Numbered from the stretch's first letter, positions 1-9,485 are shown. The stretch is 64,000 bases of DNA from Verrucomicrobiota bacterium (GCA_018240015.1 JAFEGJ010000001.1:240250-304249), one strand, 5' to 3'. Translations and numbers: made by a program. The notes: a model not told the origin generated them from the sequence alone.

Positions 1-615
1 CGATAGTACCAGCTGGATAACATGTTTGGTCGTCCGGTGCTTGAGATATTCATTTTTGATGAGATCAAAAAAGATAGCCACATCCTCCTCAACGCCGCTT
101 TCAAAAAGGGAGGGGAATCGCGACCGGTATTTATGTACCGTTGATCGAATAGCATTCTCATCCGAGCGAAGACCACTTTTGGTGCTCAGCAAGAAACGGG
201 AAGGATTCGTCGAAATTTCGGTCGCCCATGTCTCTAAACAAGCTCTCGCCGATCTCCATTCATAATCGTCTTGCAAAAGAACCTGGGCATGTCCGACAAA
301 AATCAGCCTAGAAGAAACGGGAGTCGGCGCCATGTAGGAGTGTTGGAAGGCTCGGATGGACACCTTGCGATCGGGAACCAGACTATGTCTGAGTAAATCA
401 AGAAGCAGGTCCTCCCAGTTTGTGGGAGACCGCGGAAGAGCCATGAGCACAACATTGAGATAATCCGGCGGAGAAAGATCCTTGTCCCACTTCAGTAAGG
501 GGAACGCCTCTTGTACCCATTGATCATAATCAACGACATCTTCGAAGAAGCTTTGCTCCGGAAGATACCTTTTCACGATCTCTAACAGGTCCGAATCGAC
601 TGCTCGGGCTTTCAT
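1..615 (-). CDS. Unknown protein, N-terminal part, runs off the window start
   Basis: An open frame of 205 codons reads on the minus strand from an ATG at 615 to the first base of the window without a stop, so only the N-terminal part is present. An AGAAGG sequence lies three bases before the ATG. The protein begins MKARAVDSDLLEIVKRYLPE and looks soluble and globular, with no signal peptide or membrane segment. It contains SGLRSDENAIRSTVHKYRSR near residue 142-161. I do not recognise the family. It is divergent from the response regulator at 730, leaving about 114 AT-rich bases between them in which I see no clear promoter or operator. Confidence 0.7.
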   Translation of the reverse strand, partial: MKARAVDSDLLEIVKRYLPEQSFFEDVVDYDQWVQEAFPLLKWDKDLSPPDYLNVVLMALPRSPTNWEDLLLDLLRHSLVPDRKVSIRAFQHSYMAPTPVSSRLIFVGHAQVLLQDDYEWRSARACLETWATEISTNPSRFLLSTKSGLRSDENAIRSTVHKYRSRFPSLFESGVEEDVAIFFDLIKNEYLKHRTTKHVIQLVLS

Positions 616-729
616 ATACCTTCTGCTTAAGTACTACTTTTCTATCCAAGAGATTTTACACCTCCTACTATTTTTAATGGAAATATTTTTTCTAATTCCT
701 TAAGATTATGTTTTTTCTAGGGGAATATT

Positions 730-1416
730 ATGAGTCAAAAAAAGAGAATATTACTGATCGAAGATGATGCAGATATCGCTGCACTGATTAAGTTGCAGGC
801 CGAAATGCTCGGATACAAGCTGCATGTGGAAGTCGACGGCCTCAACGGTTATCGAGCGGTAGAAAGAGAAAAACCCGATATCGTGGTCTTAGACATCATG
901 TTGCCCGGTCAAAACGGGTTTGACGTTTGTCGCAAGATCAAAAGCAATCCTGACCTGAAGAACATTCCCGTCATCATCCTGTCGGCCAAAGGTGAAGAGC
1001 TCGACGTCGTTTTAGGTCTTGAGCTAGGAGCCGATGACTATGTGGCCAAACCGTTTTCGCCCAAAATTCTCTTCTCCCGCGTGAAAGCCGTCCTCCGCAG
1101 GAATAAAGAACCCGAAAAGACGCCTCAAATTCTTGCCTTCGGTGATTTTGTTCTCGATGTGGATCGATATCTTTTAAGGAAGGGAGATAAGCCCATAACC
1201 ATTACCCTCTCAGAATTCGGCATCTTGAAACGGCTTTTGATCAACCGTGGAAAAGTTCTAACCCGCAATCAATTACTGGAAGATATTCATAACGATGACA
1301 CCTTCATCGTCGATCGGAATATCGATGTCCATATTGCATCTCTGAGAAAAAAATTAGGACCTAACTTTGATTGGATAGAGACCGTGCGCGGGGTAGGGTA
1401 CCGATTTAAAGAATAG
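730..1416 (+). CDS. OmpR/PhoB-type response regulator
   Basis: A 228-aa two-domain transcription regulator. The receiver domain (about residues 5-120) has the acidic pair in LLIEDDAD, the phospho-acceptor Asp in VVLDIMLPG (about residue 56) and the conserved Lys in DDYVAKPF. The C-terminal part (about 132-228) is a winged helix with LTLSEFGILKRLL and the recognition region VDRNIDVHIASLRKKLG followed by IETVRGVGYRF. All phosphorylation residues are intact, unlike the atypical ChxR of Chlamydia, which lacks a functional phospho-site (recalled knowledge). No histidine kinase gene lies next to it, so it is an orphan here. AGGGGA precedes the ATG. It may be cotranscribed with the lipoprotein gene 36 bases downstream. 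Confidence 0.92.
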   Translation: MSQKKRILLIEDDADIAALIKLQAEMLGYKLHVEVDGLNGYRAVEREKPDIVVLDIMLPGQNGFDVCRKIKSNPDLKNIPVIILSAKGEELDVVLGLELGADDYVAKPFSPKILFSRVKAVLRRNKEPEKTPQILAFGDFVLDVDRYLLRKGDKPITITLSEFGILKRLLINRGKVLTRNQLLEDIHNDDTFIVDRNIDVHIASLRKKLGPNFDWIETVRGVGYRFKE

Positions 1417-1452
1417 CTCACTTAATATATAAAGAGGTTCGGAGGAAAAAGT

Positions 1453-1899
1453 ATGAAAAAGGTTGCGATCAGTCTGTTTACTCTCACCCTCGTCTCAATG
1501 GGATGCGAAAATAAAGCTGGCACGGGAGCTCTCGTAGGAGGTGGCGCCGGAGCCATTACAGGAGCGGCCATTTCTCATAATGCGTCAGGTGCGCTCATCG
1601 GTGGCGCCGCTGGAGCTGTTGGCGGAGCCATCATCGGAGCAGCAATGGAGAGCGCTGATCGGGATTCTCTACAAAAGCAAAGCCCCCGCACTCTCAACAA
1701 AATCGATAACAAAGAACAACTGTCTGTAGATGACATTAAAAAAATGAGTAAAGCAGGCCTTAGCGACAACGTCATCATCAGCCAGATTCAAGCAACAAAT
1801 AGTGTCTTTTATCTCAGCACTGCTGATATCATCGATCTGAAAAATGCCGGTGTATCACAACGTGTGATCGATTATATGATCCAGACAGGAAATCAGTAG
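1453..1899 (+). CDS. Glycine-zipper lipoprotein
   Basis: A 148-aa exported protein. Residues 1-18 form a signal peptide ending SMGC, which I read as a slightly atypical lipobox with the lipidated Cys at 18. Residues about 23-66 are a glycine zipper: repeated G-x-x-x-G units such as GALVGGGAGAITGAAI and GALIGGAAGAVGGAIIGAAM, as in membrane-associated glycine-zipper proteins. The C-terminal half has a repeat of two similar short segments (LSVDDIKKMSKAGLSDNVIISQI and LSTADIIDLKNAGVSQRVIDYMI), each likely a helical pair. GGAGG precedes the ATG. It overlaps the GTG start of the next gene by one base, so the two are probably translated together. The cellular role is unknown. Confidence 0.82.
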   Translation: MKKVAISLFTLTLVSMGCENKAGTGALVGGGAGAITGAAISHNASGALIGGAAGAVGGAIIGAAMESADRDSLQKQSPRTLNKIDNKEQLSVDDIKKMSKAGLSDNVIISQIQATNSVFYLSTADIIDLKNAGVSQRVIDYMIQTGNQ

Positions 1900-2903
1900 T
1901 GACAAGTTCGACCGTTTTAGGTTCTACACAAAAAAAAGCAGCCACTTTTGCATCCGATTCCCTTTTGAGTCTAGCCAGCCAAGCCTCCCACCATTTTCGG
2001 CGCATTACAAGGGCTTATGCCTTCTTTAATATTACGTATTTTCTCGCCTTTGCTTTTGAACTCTTTGGGCTCCTGCTATTTTTCTCTTTTTTTATGCGCT
2101 CCTCCATCGTCGCATTTACTCTTGCGACCCTCTTCCTCACTGGCTTTTCTTATTTTGTTCTTCGCTTTTATCTCCAGGGAAGAAAACCGCAGCAAATAGA
2201 GCAGTTAAGGCAAGAATTCGAAGCCAGCTGCGAAAAATGTTTTCCGAAAGACCTACCTCCAACAGAAAGAAGACGAGGCATCACGGGAGCCCTCCATGCC
2301 TTTATTGCGGAGTTGGAAGGCCAAGAATATCAGTACTATCCACTTCCTTCGTGGCTTTCTTCGCTACAGCCTCTCCTGCAAAAATTCAGCCTTTGGTGCC
2401 ACTGGCAAGACGTCTTGGACACAAAAGAGCTCCTTTTTCGCACCTCCCTTCGCCTGCAAATGGAGAACATCAAGTCAGACCCTACCAGTATCGATGTTCA
2501 CACTATGCTGGCCAGAACCTACATCGATCTTTATCACCTCTACCAATCGCCCCAAGTTTTTGCCACCAAGGACCAAACAAAAGTCCTTACCGAAAAATTC
2601 CACGCGGCAGCTCACCGGGCTTTAGAAGAGTTAAAAATCATAAATACTTTCTCTCCTGATGAATTATGGGTCCAAGCCCAGTTCGTAAGCGTCTATGGAG
2701 ATCTCGGCAAAAAAGAAAAAGAAATTGAGCACTGCGAAACGCTCGCGCGTCTGGCTCCTCAAGACCGAGAAGTTCTTTTCCGCTTAGGGGTTCTCTATTT
2801 TTCCCAAGGCAAAATGGCTCACGGTCTTAAAATTTATGAGCAGCTCAAAAAGGGACGTGATCCCAAAGCCGATGAGCTATTGATGCATTATATACATCGA
2901 TAA
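1899..2903 (+). CDS. Membrane protein with C-terminal TPR-like region
   Basis: A 334-aa protein starting with GTG whose first base is the last base of the preceding stop codon (TAGTG). Residues about 45-92 contain two closely spaced hydrophobic segments separated by MRSS, suggesting a helical hairpin in the membrane. The rest is soluble: a hydrophilic middle, then helical pairs resembling tetratricopeptide repeats in the last 120 residues (for example LARLAPQDREVLFRLGVLYF and SQGKMAHGLKIYEQL). This suggests a scaffold anchored to the inner membrane. Partners are unknown; the glycine-zipper lipoprotein just upstream is the obvious candidate. Its TAA stop directly abuts the stop of the convergent gene. 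Confidence 0.8.
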   Translation: MTSSTVLGSTQKKAATFASDSLLSLASQASHHFRRITRAYAFFNITYFLAFAFELFGLLLFFSFFMRSSIVAFTLATLFLTGFSYFVLRFYLQGRKPQQIEQLRQEFEASCEKCFPKDLPPTERRRGITGALHAFIAELEGQEYQYYPLPSWLSSLQPLLQKFSLWCHWQDVLDTKELLFRTSLRLQMENIKSDPTSIDVHTMLARTYIDLYHLYQSPQVFATKDQTKVLTEKFHAAAHRALEELKIINTFSPDELWVQAQFVSVYGDLGKKEKEIEHCETLARLAPQDREVLFRLGVLYFSQGKMAHGLKIYEQLKKGRDPKADELLMHYIHR

Positions 2904-3440
2904 TCAACCATAGTATTCTACTAATCCAGGACCGGACCAGACGCGATCGGTGCTTGTTAACGTCCGTAATTGCTGGCTTCTTATCAGTGCAAATCGTAGC
3001 AAACTGCTTTCCTCCACCAGCTCTTTTCCTTCCAACAGTGTTTCAAAATTAGAAAAATCGTAGGGTAACATCTTGTCTGAATTCCCTATCTGTAGGTCAT
3101 TGTAGTTGTTTGGGTTTTGCTGGTATATCGTTATCGATTCTTGTTTTATTTCAGAGCAATTATTTTGCTCCTGATAGGAATACCCAAAAACTAAAAAGGG
3201 ACGATCTCCAGGAGCAATCCCCCACATAATCGGTTTTGTTAAATCAACTGTTGTGATCGCATCGATGTAATAACTTCCGACAGTACAAAACGCATCTTTC
3301 CATGGAAGATAATTTTCTTCAGAAATCTCTTTTACCTTTTGAAATAGTTGAGCGACCTTTGAGTTCTCTTTTTGTTGCATTAAAATATGGTTTAATCGCT
3401 GCAAAGGTGCTGCTTCAGGTCTATTCGTTATCGCTGTCAT
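2904..3440 (-). CDS. Unknown protein, possibly lineage-specific
   Basis: A 178-aa protein without a signal peptide or membrane segment. The central part has an alternating pattern (KPIMWGIAPGDRPFLVFGYS) and an Asn/Gln-rich stretch. I recognise no family. It has no operon partner: the plus-strand gene on one side ends exactly at its stop codon, and the DMT permease on the other side is 73 bases away on the same strand. In environmental chlamydiae such orphan soluble genes are sometimes secreted effectors, but nothing in this sequence proves that. Confidence 0.65.
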   Translation of the reverse strand: MTAITNRPEAAPLQRLNHILMQQKENSKVAQLFQKVKEISEENYLPWKDAFCTVGSYYIDAITTVDLTKPIMWGIAPGDRPFLVFGYSYQEQNNCSEIKQESITIYQQNPNNYNDLQIGNSDKMLPYDFSNFETLLEGKELVEESSLLRFALIRSQQLRTLTSTDRVWSGPGLVEYYG

Positions 3441-3513
3441 TGTCGTTTACTCCGTTGGTTAGTAAAAAATTAACGGAATAGAATACGCAAAGGAAAATAT
3501 TCTGACAAGGATC

Positions 3514-4509
3514 TTATTTGAAAAGGACGTTCCAGCTGACAGTGCCGAGAAGAATTCCTCCAACACATAGAGCGCTCGCCCACCAGTTGACTTTTTCCTT
3601 ATAGAGCGCGCGGCCCCAAATATTACAGATGATGATCACACTGACGGCGAAGATGGGAAAAATCATCGCTCCTTCGAAGGGCGTCGCCACTTCTGTGGAA
3701 CGGATCATAAAGAACGTACCAATCCCATTGGCGATACCGCCGAGAACTCCGTAAACAACTTCGGAGGATTTGGGGAATTTCTTGGTGCTACTATAATAGA
3801 CAAAGGCTTGGAACAGGAAGGCAACGAAAAAGACCGTGGGCATGAACCATTGACTCTTGGCATCTTCCATGTCGAAGGAAAGGAAAAGGCCTGTTTCGCC
3901 AGGATAGTTGATAAAAAGTGCCCGCCAGTTGAGGAATATTAAAAATAAGGTGTGCAGGAAAAACGTCGCCGTGACAAAAGCAACCCAGCTGTATTTTTGT
4001 TCGCTACGCGCTGTTTGCCATCCGGCCCAAAATAGGCCAAGGACGACAAGAATAGAACCGATGGCATTTTCAGCATTATAAAGGCATCCGAGTTTGGGGC
4101 CAAAAATGAGATACATCAATATGGATGGCATCACAGTTGAAGCATTAAGAATGGCAATCGTAAGACCAGGCGGTCCTCTTTCCAGAGAGCGTCCGAGCGA
4201 GGCCATCATGAGCGCCAAGACCAGTCCTCCGGCCACGCCGAAGGCTCCCATGCAGTTACTCCAATGGTAATCGCCGCTACGAACAGGATTTAAAAGAATG
4301 GCGATCAAAAAAACCCAAAAAAGTTGGACCATCAAAAACCCTTTCGACGATCCTCCGGCATCGATACTTTTGCGCATGCACAAGTTCGAAGCAGCCACAA
4401 ACAGACCCGCGATCAAAATGAATTGTATTCCCAACATGTTTTGCAATCTTACATAACATGCCATTTTTTTGAGGACAAAAAAAGCGTTTGCCGGTTGAAT
4501 AGTAAACAA
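3514..4509 (-). CDS. DMT/EamA-like permease
   Basis: Up to 331 aa with about ten hydrophobic helices, the size and layout of drug/metabolite transporter superfamily permeases (two five-helix halves). The substrate cannot be read from the sequence. Three starts are possible: 4509, 4464 (MACYVRLQ) and 4437 (MLGIQFILIAGLF). None has a convincing ribosome site. The shortest matches the usual family N-terminus, which begins directly with the first helix, so the real protein may be 307 aa. It is divergent from the TPR gene at 4521, whose start lies only 11 bases from the longest start, a further reason to prefer a shorter form. Confidence 0.8.
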   Translation of the reverse strand: MFTIQPANAFFVLKKMACYVRLQNMLGIQFILIAGLFVAASNLCMRKSIDAGGSSKGFLMVQLFWVFLIAILLNPVRSGDYHWSNCMGAFGVAGGLVLALMMASLGRSLERGPPGLTIAILNASTVMPSILMYLIFGPKLGCLYNAENAIGSILVVLGLFWAGWQTARSEQKYSWVAFVTATFFLHTLFLIFLNWRALFINYPGETGLFLSFDMEDAKSQWFMPTVFFVAFLFQAFVYYSSTKKFPKSSEVVYGVLGGIANGIGTFFMIRSTEVATPFEGAMIFPIFAVSVIIICNIWGRALYKEKVNWWASALCVGGILLGTVSWNVLFK

Positions 4510-4520
4510 TGTGAGGTCAT

Positions 4521-7172
4521 ATGGCGAAGTTTTTGTCTACGATTTGTCTTTCTGCAGTACTGATGCAAGGGGCCCTTATCCCCAAAGAACATCTATCTCC
4601 TCAGGAAAATATCTTCCTGCGGCGTATCACCGAATTTTGGAAGGATAAAGATTACGCTCTCGTAAAAAAACAGATCCTCGAATTCATCAGCGCGCATCCT
4701 CTTTCTCCTCTCACTGATCATTTATATGCGATCTTAGGAGATCTCTACTTCCAGGAAAAAAATTACAGCGATGCTATTCAAGCTTACCGACATGTGAATG
4801 ACCCTGAATTCCAAGAAAAAACCCTCTATTCCCATGCAAGCAGTCTCTACATTACGGGGGATTATGCAGGAGTCGTGGCTCTTGCACAGCCTTTCTACAA
4901 GAAGGACGCGCTCACTCGCATCGAAAAGGGAGAAGAGATCCATTCAATTCTGGGCGATAGTTTTTATCGCATCATTTCTGCAGAAGAAAGCGCCGGGAAG
5001 AAAAAAGAACTCTCTACGATTGCAAAACCTCTCCTTCAAGCGCTGGCTGCCAAAGAACCAAGAGCCTTGTATTTCCTCGCCGACATCCACAAGCATTTGG
5101 GAGAATATCCTGAAGCCGCCACATTTTACATCCTCCTCGCTGACAAAGAATCTGCCGACAAAAAAGAAGGATTTTTGCTGCAAGCTGCTTCGCTGCAACT
5201 CGGGTTCGATAAGACTGCCGCGGCCATCACCTACGGGAAAATTGCGGCGCTGGGAGGTCCTAAAGCTGCAGAGGCTGCTTACAACCAATTTGCGCTTCTG
5301 TTTCAGGCGCAAAACTATGCTGAGCTTGCATCCTCTCATCTAGCGATCGAAACCCACCTCGCTCCTGAGCACCATTCCCTTTTCCAGCTTTGCCTCGGCA
5401 GAAGCTATTTTTTCCTCGAGAACTACACCGCTGCAGCGCACAGCTTTGAAAAATATTTGGAAACGCAAAAAGACAAGGGCGCGCTCATCATGCTCCTCAT
5501 CTGCGCCCAAAAAACACGCGATACGGCCCTTTTTGATCGGGTGATGGATGATCTGGTTAAAGCATATCCACAAGACCCCGAAGTGGCTCAGGCACTTCTT
5601 ATCCATGCGCAGCAAGCTGTCTCCGAACAAAAACTCTCTGAGGCCGCATCTGATCTCGCAAAAGTCCTCAAAGAATTCCCCAACATCGATAATAAAGAAG
5701 TCCTTCTCTATGACCATGCTCTGCTGCTCACACAAACACGCAATTGGAAAGAAAGTCGTGAGTCATTCTTAAAGCTTTTAGAGCAATTCCCTCAGACGAC
5801 CCACAAGACGAACATCTACCAGTTCTTACTCAGCTGCTCCACGGAAGAACTCAAGGCATCCCCAGATGATGCCGAAATCAAAAAACAGCTCGTCTCTGAT
5901 CTCCACAATGCCCTACCATCGCTGACAGGCGATCAAAAAGCACCCTACCTTTTCTTACTTGGCAAAGCCCAATTCGAGCTCGAACAATATGCTGAGGCTC
6001 AAAAGACGGTGGGTGAGTTTCTTGCCGCGTACCCTGAGCACGCATCGTCCCAGGAAGCCCATCTCCTTCTATCTCTTTGCATGCGCGAGCAGGGGATTTA
6101 TGATAACTCCTTTGCCGAGCACGCCGAAAAAGCTCTCGCCGCAGCTCCCCATGCCACGCCGATGCAGGCCCTCCACCGAGATCTTTTCAATGCCTACAGA
6201 AGTCAAGGCAACTGGGAAAGAGCCGCCGAGCATTTATATCAAGCTTACGTTGTCGCCAACGAGTCTATCCAACAAGACAACAAAATATGGCTGGCGAGTT
6301 TCTACTTTGAAAAAGCCAAAAACGGCGATGCCGCTGCGAAAGAAAAAGCTTTGGCCATCTATCCCAAACTTCTGTCCTTGCAAGGCGATCAAATGGTTCC
6401 GAGCGCCGCTGTGGCCCAGCCCATCCTCGAAGCTGAAGTACTCAAGTTTTCCTCGCTACTTCCTCAGCCCAAGAAAGCCGCTCTCCTTTCTTCGCTGACA
6501 GACCTGCAGGAAAAAAATCCCGAAGTAGAATGGAAGTTGCAGCGTCAAGCCCAGTTCGAACTTGGGAAAACGTATGCAGCTCTACATGAATCTGAAAAAG
6601 CTCTCCATATTTTCAGCAGCCTCATCGATCCTGTTTCGCCCACATATTTTTCCTCAGCTGCGCAGCTGGAAAAATCTCGCCTTTTCTTTAGTCTATGCCC
6701 TGAAGAAAAGAGAAGCGAAGACAACCCCGAAATTGTCGACACTCTCAGCACGCTCAAAGATCTACAAATCCAGAAAAAAATCTACTCCGAGCCACTCCAT
6801 TTGGAAGCAGCCCTGGAATACGCCGATATTCGAACGACGCTGGCTCCTTCGGAAAAAAGAGTCGAAACAGCTCTCTTTTTCTTAACACGACTCAAAGAGG
6901 ATTTTACAAACGCCGACGACCCTGCTCTGCAAGAATACAGAGATTCGACATATCCAGAAAAAAATGCTCTGTATCATAACTATTTAAAATGCCTCGATGG
7001 TGAAATCGCCCGGCTTAAGGCATTAGAGTGCCGCAAAGCAAGGGAGCTCGATACGGCAAAAAACCTGGAACAAACGGCTGGGGCCCTTCTCAGCGACGTG
7101 CTTTCCTCTAAGGATGTGACACCGTATTTAATAGAGAGAGCTGAACTTAATTTGAGTGCTATACGAAGATGA
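4521..7172 (+). CDS. Exported tetratricopeptide-repeat protein
   Basis: An 883-aa protein with an N-terminal hydrophobic stretch (MAKFLSTICLSAVLMQGALI) that looks like a signal peptide, followed by many TPR-type helix pairs over nearly the full length, for example HLYAILGDLYFQEKNYSDAI, FQLCLGRSYFFLENYTAAAH and YLFLLGKAQFELEQYAEAQK. No catalytic domain is visible, so a periplasmic or envelope scaffold is likely. It overlaps the following von Willebrand A gene by four bases (ATGA), so they are translationally coupled and probably act together. The pairing of a TPR protein with a membrane-anchored vWA protein resembles Bat-type envelope gene clusters, but the other Bat members are absent here. 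Confidence 0.85.
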   Translation: MAKFLSTICLSAVLMQGALIPKEHLSPQENIFLRRITEFWKDKDYALVKKQILEFISAHPLSPLTDHLYAILGDLYFQEKNYSDAIQAYRHVNDPEFQEKTLYSHASSLYITGDYAGVVALAQPFYKKDALTRIEKGEEIHSILGDSFYRIISAEESAGKKKELSTIAKPLLQALAAKEPRALYFLADIHKHLGEYPEAATFYILLADKESADKKEGFLLQAASLQLGFDKTAAAITYGKIAALGGPKAAEAAYNQFALLFQAQNYAELASSHLAIETHLAPEHHSLFQLCLGRSYFFLENYTAAAHSFEKYLETQKDKGALIMLLICAQKTRDTALFDRVMDDLVKAYPQDPEVAQALLIHAQQAVSEQKLSEAASDLAKVLKEFPNIDNKEVLLYDHALLLTQTRNWKESRESFLKLLEQFPQTTHKTNIYQFLLSCSTEELKASPDDAEIKKQLVSDLHNALPSLTGDQKAPYLFLLGKAQFELEQYAEAQKTVGEFLAAYPEHASSQEAHLLLSLCMREQGIYDNSFAEHAEKALAAAPHATPMQALHRDLFNAYRSQGNWERAAEHLYQAYVVANESIQQDNKIWLASFYFEKAKNGDAAAKEKALAIYPKLLSLQGDQMVPSAAVAQPILEAEVLKFSSLLPQPKKAALLSSLTDLQEKNPEVEWKLQRQAQFELGKTYAALHESEKALHIFSSLIDPVSPTYFSSAAQLEKSRLFFSLCPEEKRSEDNPEIVDTLSTLKDLQIQKKIYSEPLHLEAALEYADIRTTLAPSEKRVETALFFLTRLKEDFTNADDPALQEYRDSTYPEKNALYHNYLKCLDGEIARLKALECRKARELDTAKNLEQTAGALLSDVLSSKDVTPYLIERAELNLSAIRR

Positions 7173-8953
7173 TGAGATCTCTTCTTTCCAAGTGCCTTTT
7201 TGCATCGGTTGCCTTCCATATCCTGCTCATTTGGATTTTTTTCACGCACCCTCTTTTTTTACAGCCCTATCTATCTTCCATCTTCGGGAAATCGACAGCG
7301 ATTCCTCTCGACGAAGAAGACATCGCACTGTCTGAAAAAAATGTATCGATGGAAGAAGTGTTCAATCAAATCGTCTCCCTTCCTCCCCGGCGGCAAATTC
7401 CTTTCGACTATCAGCATATCGTGACCGCAAGATCAGTTGCCAGATCCTGCCCTGAAGAAAAAGGGTTCATTTTGAAAGACTCTCTTGTTGCAGACATCCC
7501 CGAGTCTTCCTTTCCTCGAGGATTTTTTCTGCCCGAGCCTGATTTAAAAACCCCCAACTGGATACTCGATACTCCCGTAAGACAAGAAGTTATTGCCTCA
7601 GCTCCTCTGTCTCCTCTTAACCTGGACAAACCCTACCACTCTGTTCTCTTCGACGATCTCCACTTCGAAAGCATCGCCAGTGATATGCGAGTGGATAGTG
7701 GATCTACTCTTGCGAAGGGCCCTCTTCCTACTCTTGAAGGCGAGACAGTAGCCCCCAAAAATCTATCCAGTCCCGCCGTGCTCCCTTCTCCGACATCTCA
7801 GGGTGACCTGATCGTCTTTGCTGACCCCCAAAATCTTCCCTTCAGTGACACCCCCACACCTGAGTCACAATCTATCCCATCTGAAGCACCCGTTTCCCCC
7901 TCTCCACTAACGCCTGCCAGCTCTACCCTTCCTGCTTTTGCATCCTACGGCCTTCCCGACTCTTATGCCACCGTCGACTGGAGCTCCGATTTTCTCGTCG
8001 ATGTTCGTACGTATAAAAGAGAAGAAGGGGGTTTCCTCTTTTCTTTGACTATTCTTCCCAAATACGACATGAGCTCAAAGCGCATGCCTCAAAACATCCT
8101 CTTCCTTGTCGATAGAACAAATGCTGAGGGCAAACACCGATTTGTCACATTTAAACGCGCCATTCTTCGAGCTCTTCCCTTCCTTCGCGAAGGAGACCGG
8201 TTCAACATCGTCGTTGTGGGAGAAAAAGTTCAGAAAATGAGCGAACTGTCGCTCGCCTTTAATAAGAAAACCGTCGCAAGGGCCGAAGAGTTTTTAGAAA
8301 ACGAAGTCGATGTCTCTTCCGGAGGCAACATCTTTGCTAAACTTCCCAAAGCAGCTCTGATGACTTATGACTCTTCTGAAGCCCCTTCCATCCTCCTCCT
8401 ATCCGATGGCGGGGATGAAGGAAAAAGCGAAAAACAAAGCCGCAATATCCGCGCATGGGTGCAGCAAAACAAAGGGGAAATCGCTCTTTATGCCGCCACC
8501 ATCGGCCGCGATAACAACACCTATCTTCTCGACCTGCTATCGACACTCAGCCGCGGATTTCTGGTTAACTCTGACACGCACTCAGCTCTTCCTCGCAAAG
8601 TTGGTAAGTTGGTACTCGACTTAAGATTCCCGCTCGCGAAAGAAATGTCCGCCACCCTCATGGATGTCAGCCCAGGTAGTCACATCGAAATTTTCCCACC
8701 CTCCTTCCGCCTTCCCAATCTCTTCTGCGATCATCCTTTCGTCATCTGGGGAAAAGCAGACACTCTCTCTGATTTTACTCTTCTCCTAGAAGGACGAAAT
8801 GGAGATCAACTCCTCTCCATACAAACCCAGGTTTCCTTCGCAGGAGCCACACCCGACAATCACCGCCTGCCCAAAGAATGGGCTCTCCAAGAAAAGAACC
8901 TCTCCTATGACACCTTTTTGAGCAATGGCGCATCTACAGATTCTCTCCGGTAA
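7169..8953 (+). CDS. Membrane-anchored von Willebrand A domain protein
   Basis: A 594-aa protein. Residues about 8-32 form one membrane anchor (VAFHILLIWIFFTHPLFL). Residues about 60-270 are a long proline- and serine-rich linker of low complexity. Residues about 305-490 read as a vWA domain: ILFLVDRTNAEGKHRFVTFK at the first metal-site strand, then SSGGNIFAKLPKAAL and SILLLSDGGDEG. The first MIDAS motif is degenerate (DRTNA rather than D-x-S-x-S), so metal binding may be altered. The last 100 residues form an extra beta-rich region. It is coupled by overlap to the TPR gene upstream, and its 3' end overlaps rsmD by 29 bases. Confidence 0.85.
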   Translation: MMRSLLSKCLFASVAFHILLIWIFFTHPLFLQPYLSSIFGKSTAIPLDEEDIALSEKNVSMEEVFNQIVSLPPRRQIPFDYQHIVTARSVARSCPEEKGFILKDSLVADIPESSFPRGFFLPEPDLKTPNWILDTPVRQEVIASAPLSPLNLDKPYHSVLFDDLHFESIASDMRVDSGSTLAKGPLPTLEGETVAPKNLSSPAVLPSPTSQGDLIVFADPQNLPFSDTPTPESQSIPSEAPVSPSPLTPASSTLPAFASYGLPDSYATVDWSSDFLVDVRTYKREEGGFLFSLTILPKYDMSSKRMPQNILFLVDRTNAEGKHRFVTFKRAILRALPFLREGDRFNIVVVGEKVQKMSELSLAFNKKTVARAEEFLENEVDVSSGGNIFAKLPKAALMTYDSSEAPSILLLSDGGDEGKSEKQSRNIRAWVQQNKGEIALYAATIGRDNNTYLLDLLSTLSRGFLVNSDTHSALPRKVGKLVLDLRFPLAKEMSATLMDVSPGSHIEIFPPSFRLPNLFCDHPFVIWGKADTLSDFTLLLEGRNGDQLLSIQTQVSFAGATPDNHRLPKEWALQEKNLSYDTFLSNGASTDSLR

Positions 8954-9482
8954 GCTGAAAGGCCGGTCCCTTCAATCTCCCAGAGGCGAGCAAACAAGGC
9001 CGACAACAGCAATCCTTCGCAAATCGGTGTTCGATACCCTTCGTCCCTACTTAGAAGGGGCCCATTTTCTCGATCTTTTTGCGGGAAGCGGCGCCATGGG
9101 AATCGAAGCGCTCAGTAACGGCGCTGCCCATGCGACATTCGTCGAAAACCACCCCCTCGCTCTGAAAGCGCTCCGCCACAACCTTCAAACGCTCGAACTT
9201 GAAAAACACTCCACAGTGCTAGCGATGGATGCAGAAACGGCGCTGAAAAAAATGCATGCGCCTTTTGATGTCATCTATTCTGATCCGCCTTATGAAAGCA
9301 CTTTCCACACTCTTTTGCTCCCCTTTCTTGGTACCCATTCCCTCCTTCGACCAGAAGGTTTTTTGTTTTTAGAAGAAGGGAAGGAGACTCCTTACCAATC
9401 GCTGCCGCATCTACAATTTGTCCGCACGCGAAACTTCGGGGACTCTTACTTGCACCATTTCCGCGCCGCGCCTAAAATCTAG
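8925..9482 (+). CDS. rsmD: 16S rRNA (guanine966-N2)-methyltransferase RsmD
   Basis: A 185-aa class I SAM-dependent methyltransferase. The SAM-binding motif is FLDLFAGSGAMGIEAL (about residues 47-62), followed by the acidic FVENHPLAL strand. The catalytic amino-methyltransferase motif is SDPPY at about residue 124. The N-terminus has the family signature of GKLKGRSL followed by TRPTTAILRKSVFDTL. The family methylates G966 of 16S rRNA during 30S assembly. The length fits the family. The start lies inside the vWA gene (29-base overlap), which is consistent with one long operon continuing into nagZ three bases downstream. Confidence 0.95.
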   Translation: MAHLQILSGKLKGRSLQSPRGEQTRPTTAILRKSVFDTLRPYLEGAHFLDLFAGSGAMGIEALSNGAAHATFVENHPLALKALRHNLQTLELEKHSTVLAMDAETALKKMHAPFDVIYSDPPYESTFHTLLLPFLGTHSLLRPEGFLFLEEGKETPYQSLPHLQFVRTRNFGDSYLHHFRAAPKI

Positions 9483-9485
9483 GTT

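Noticed and set aside
26-265. Plus-strand ORF of 79 codons
   Set aside because: It is antisense to the open minus-strand gene reading off the window start and has no ribosome site.
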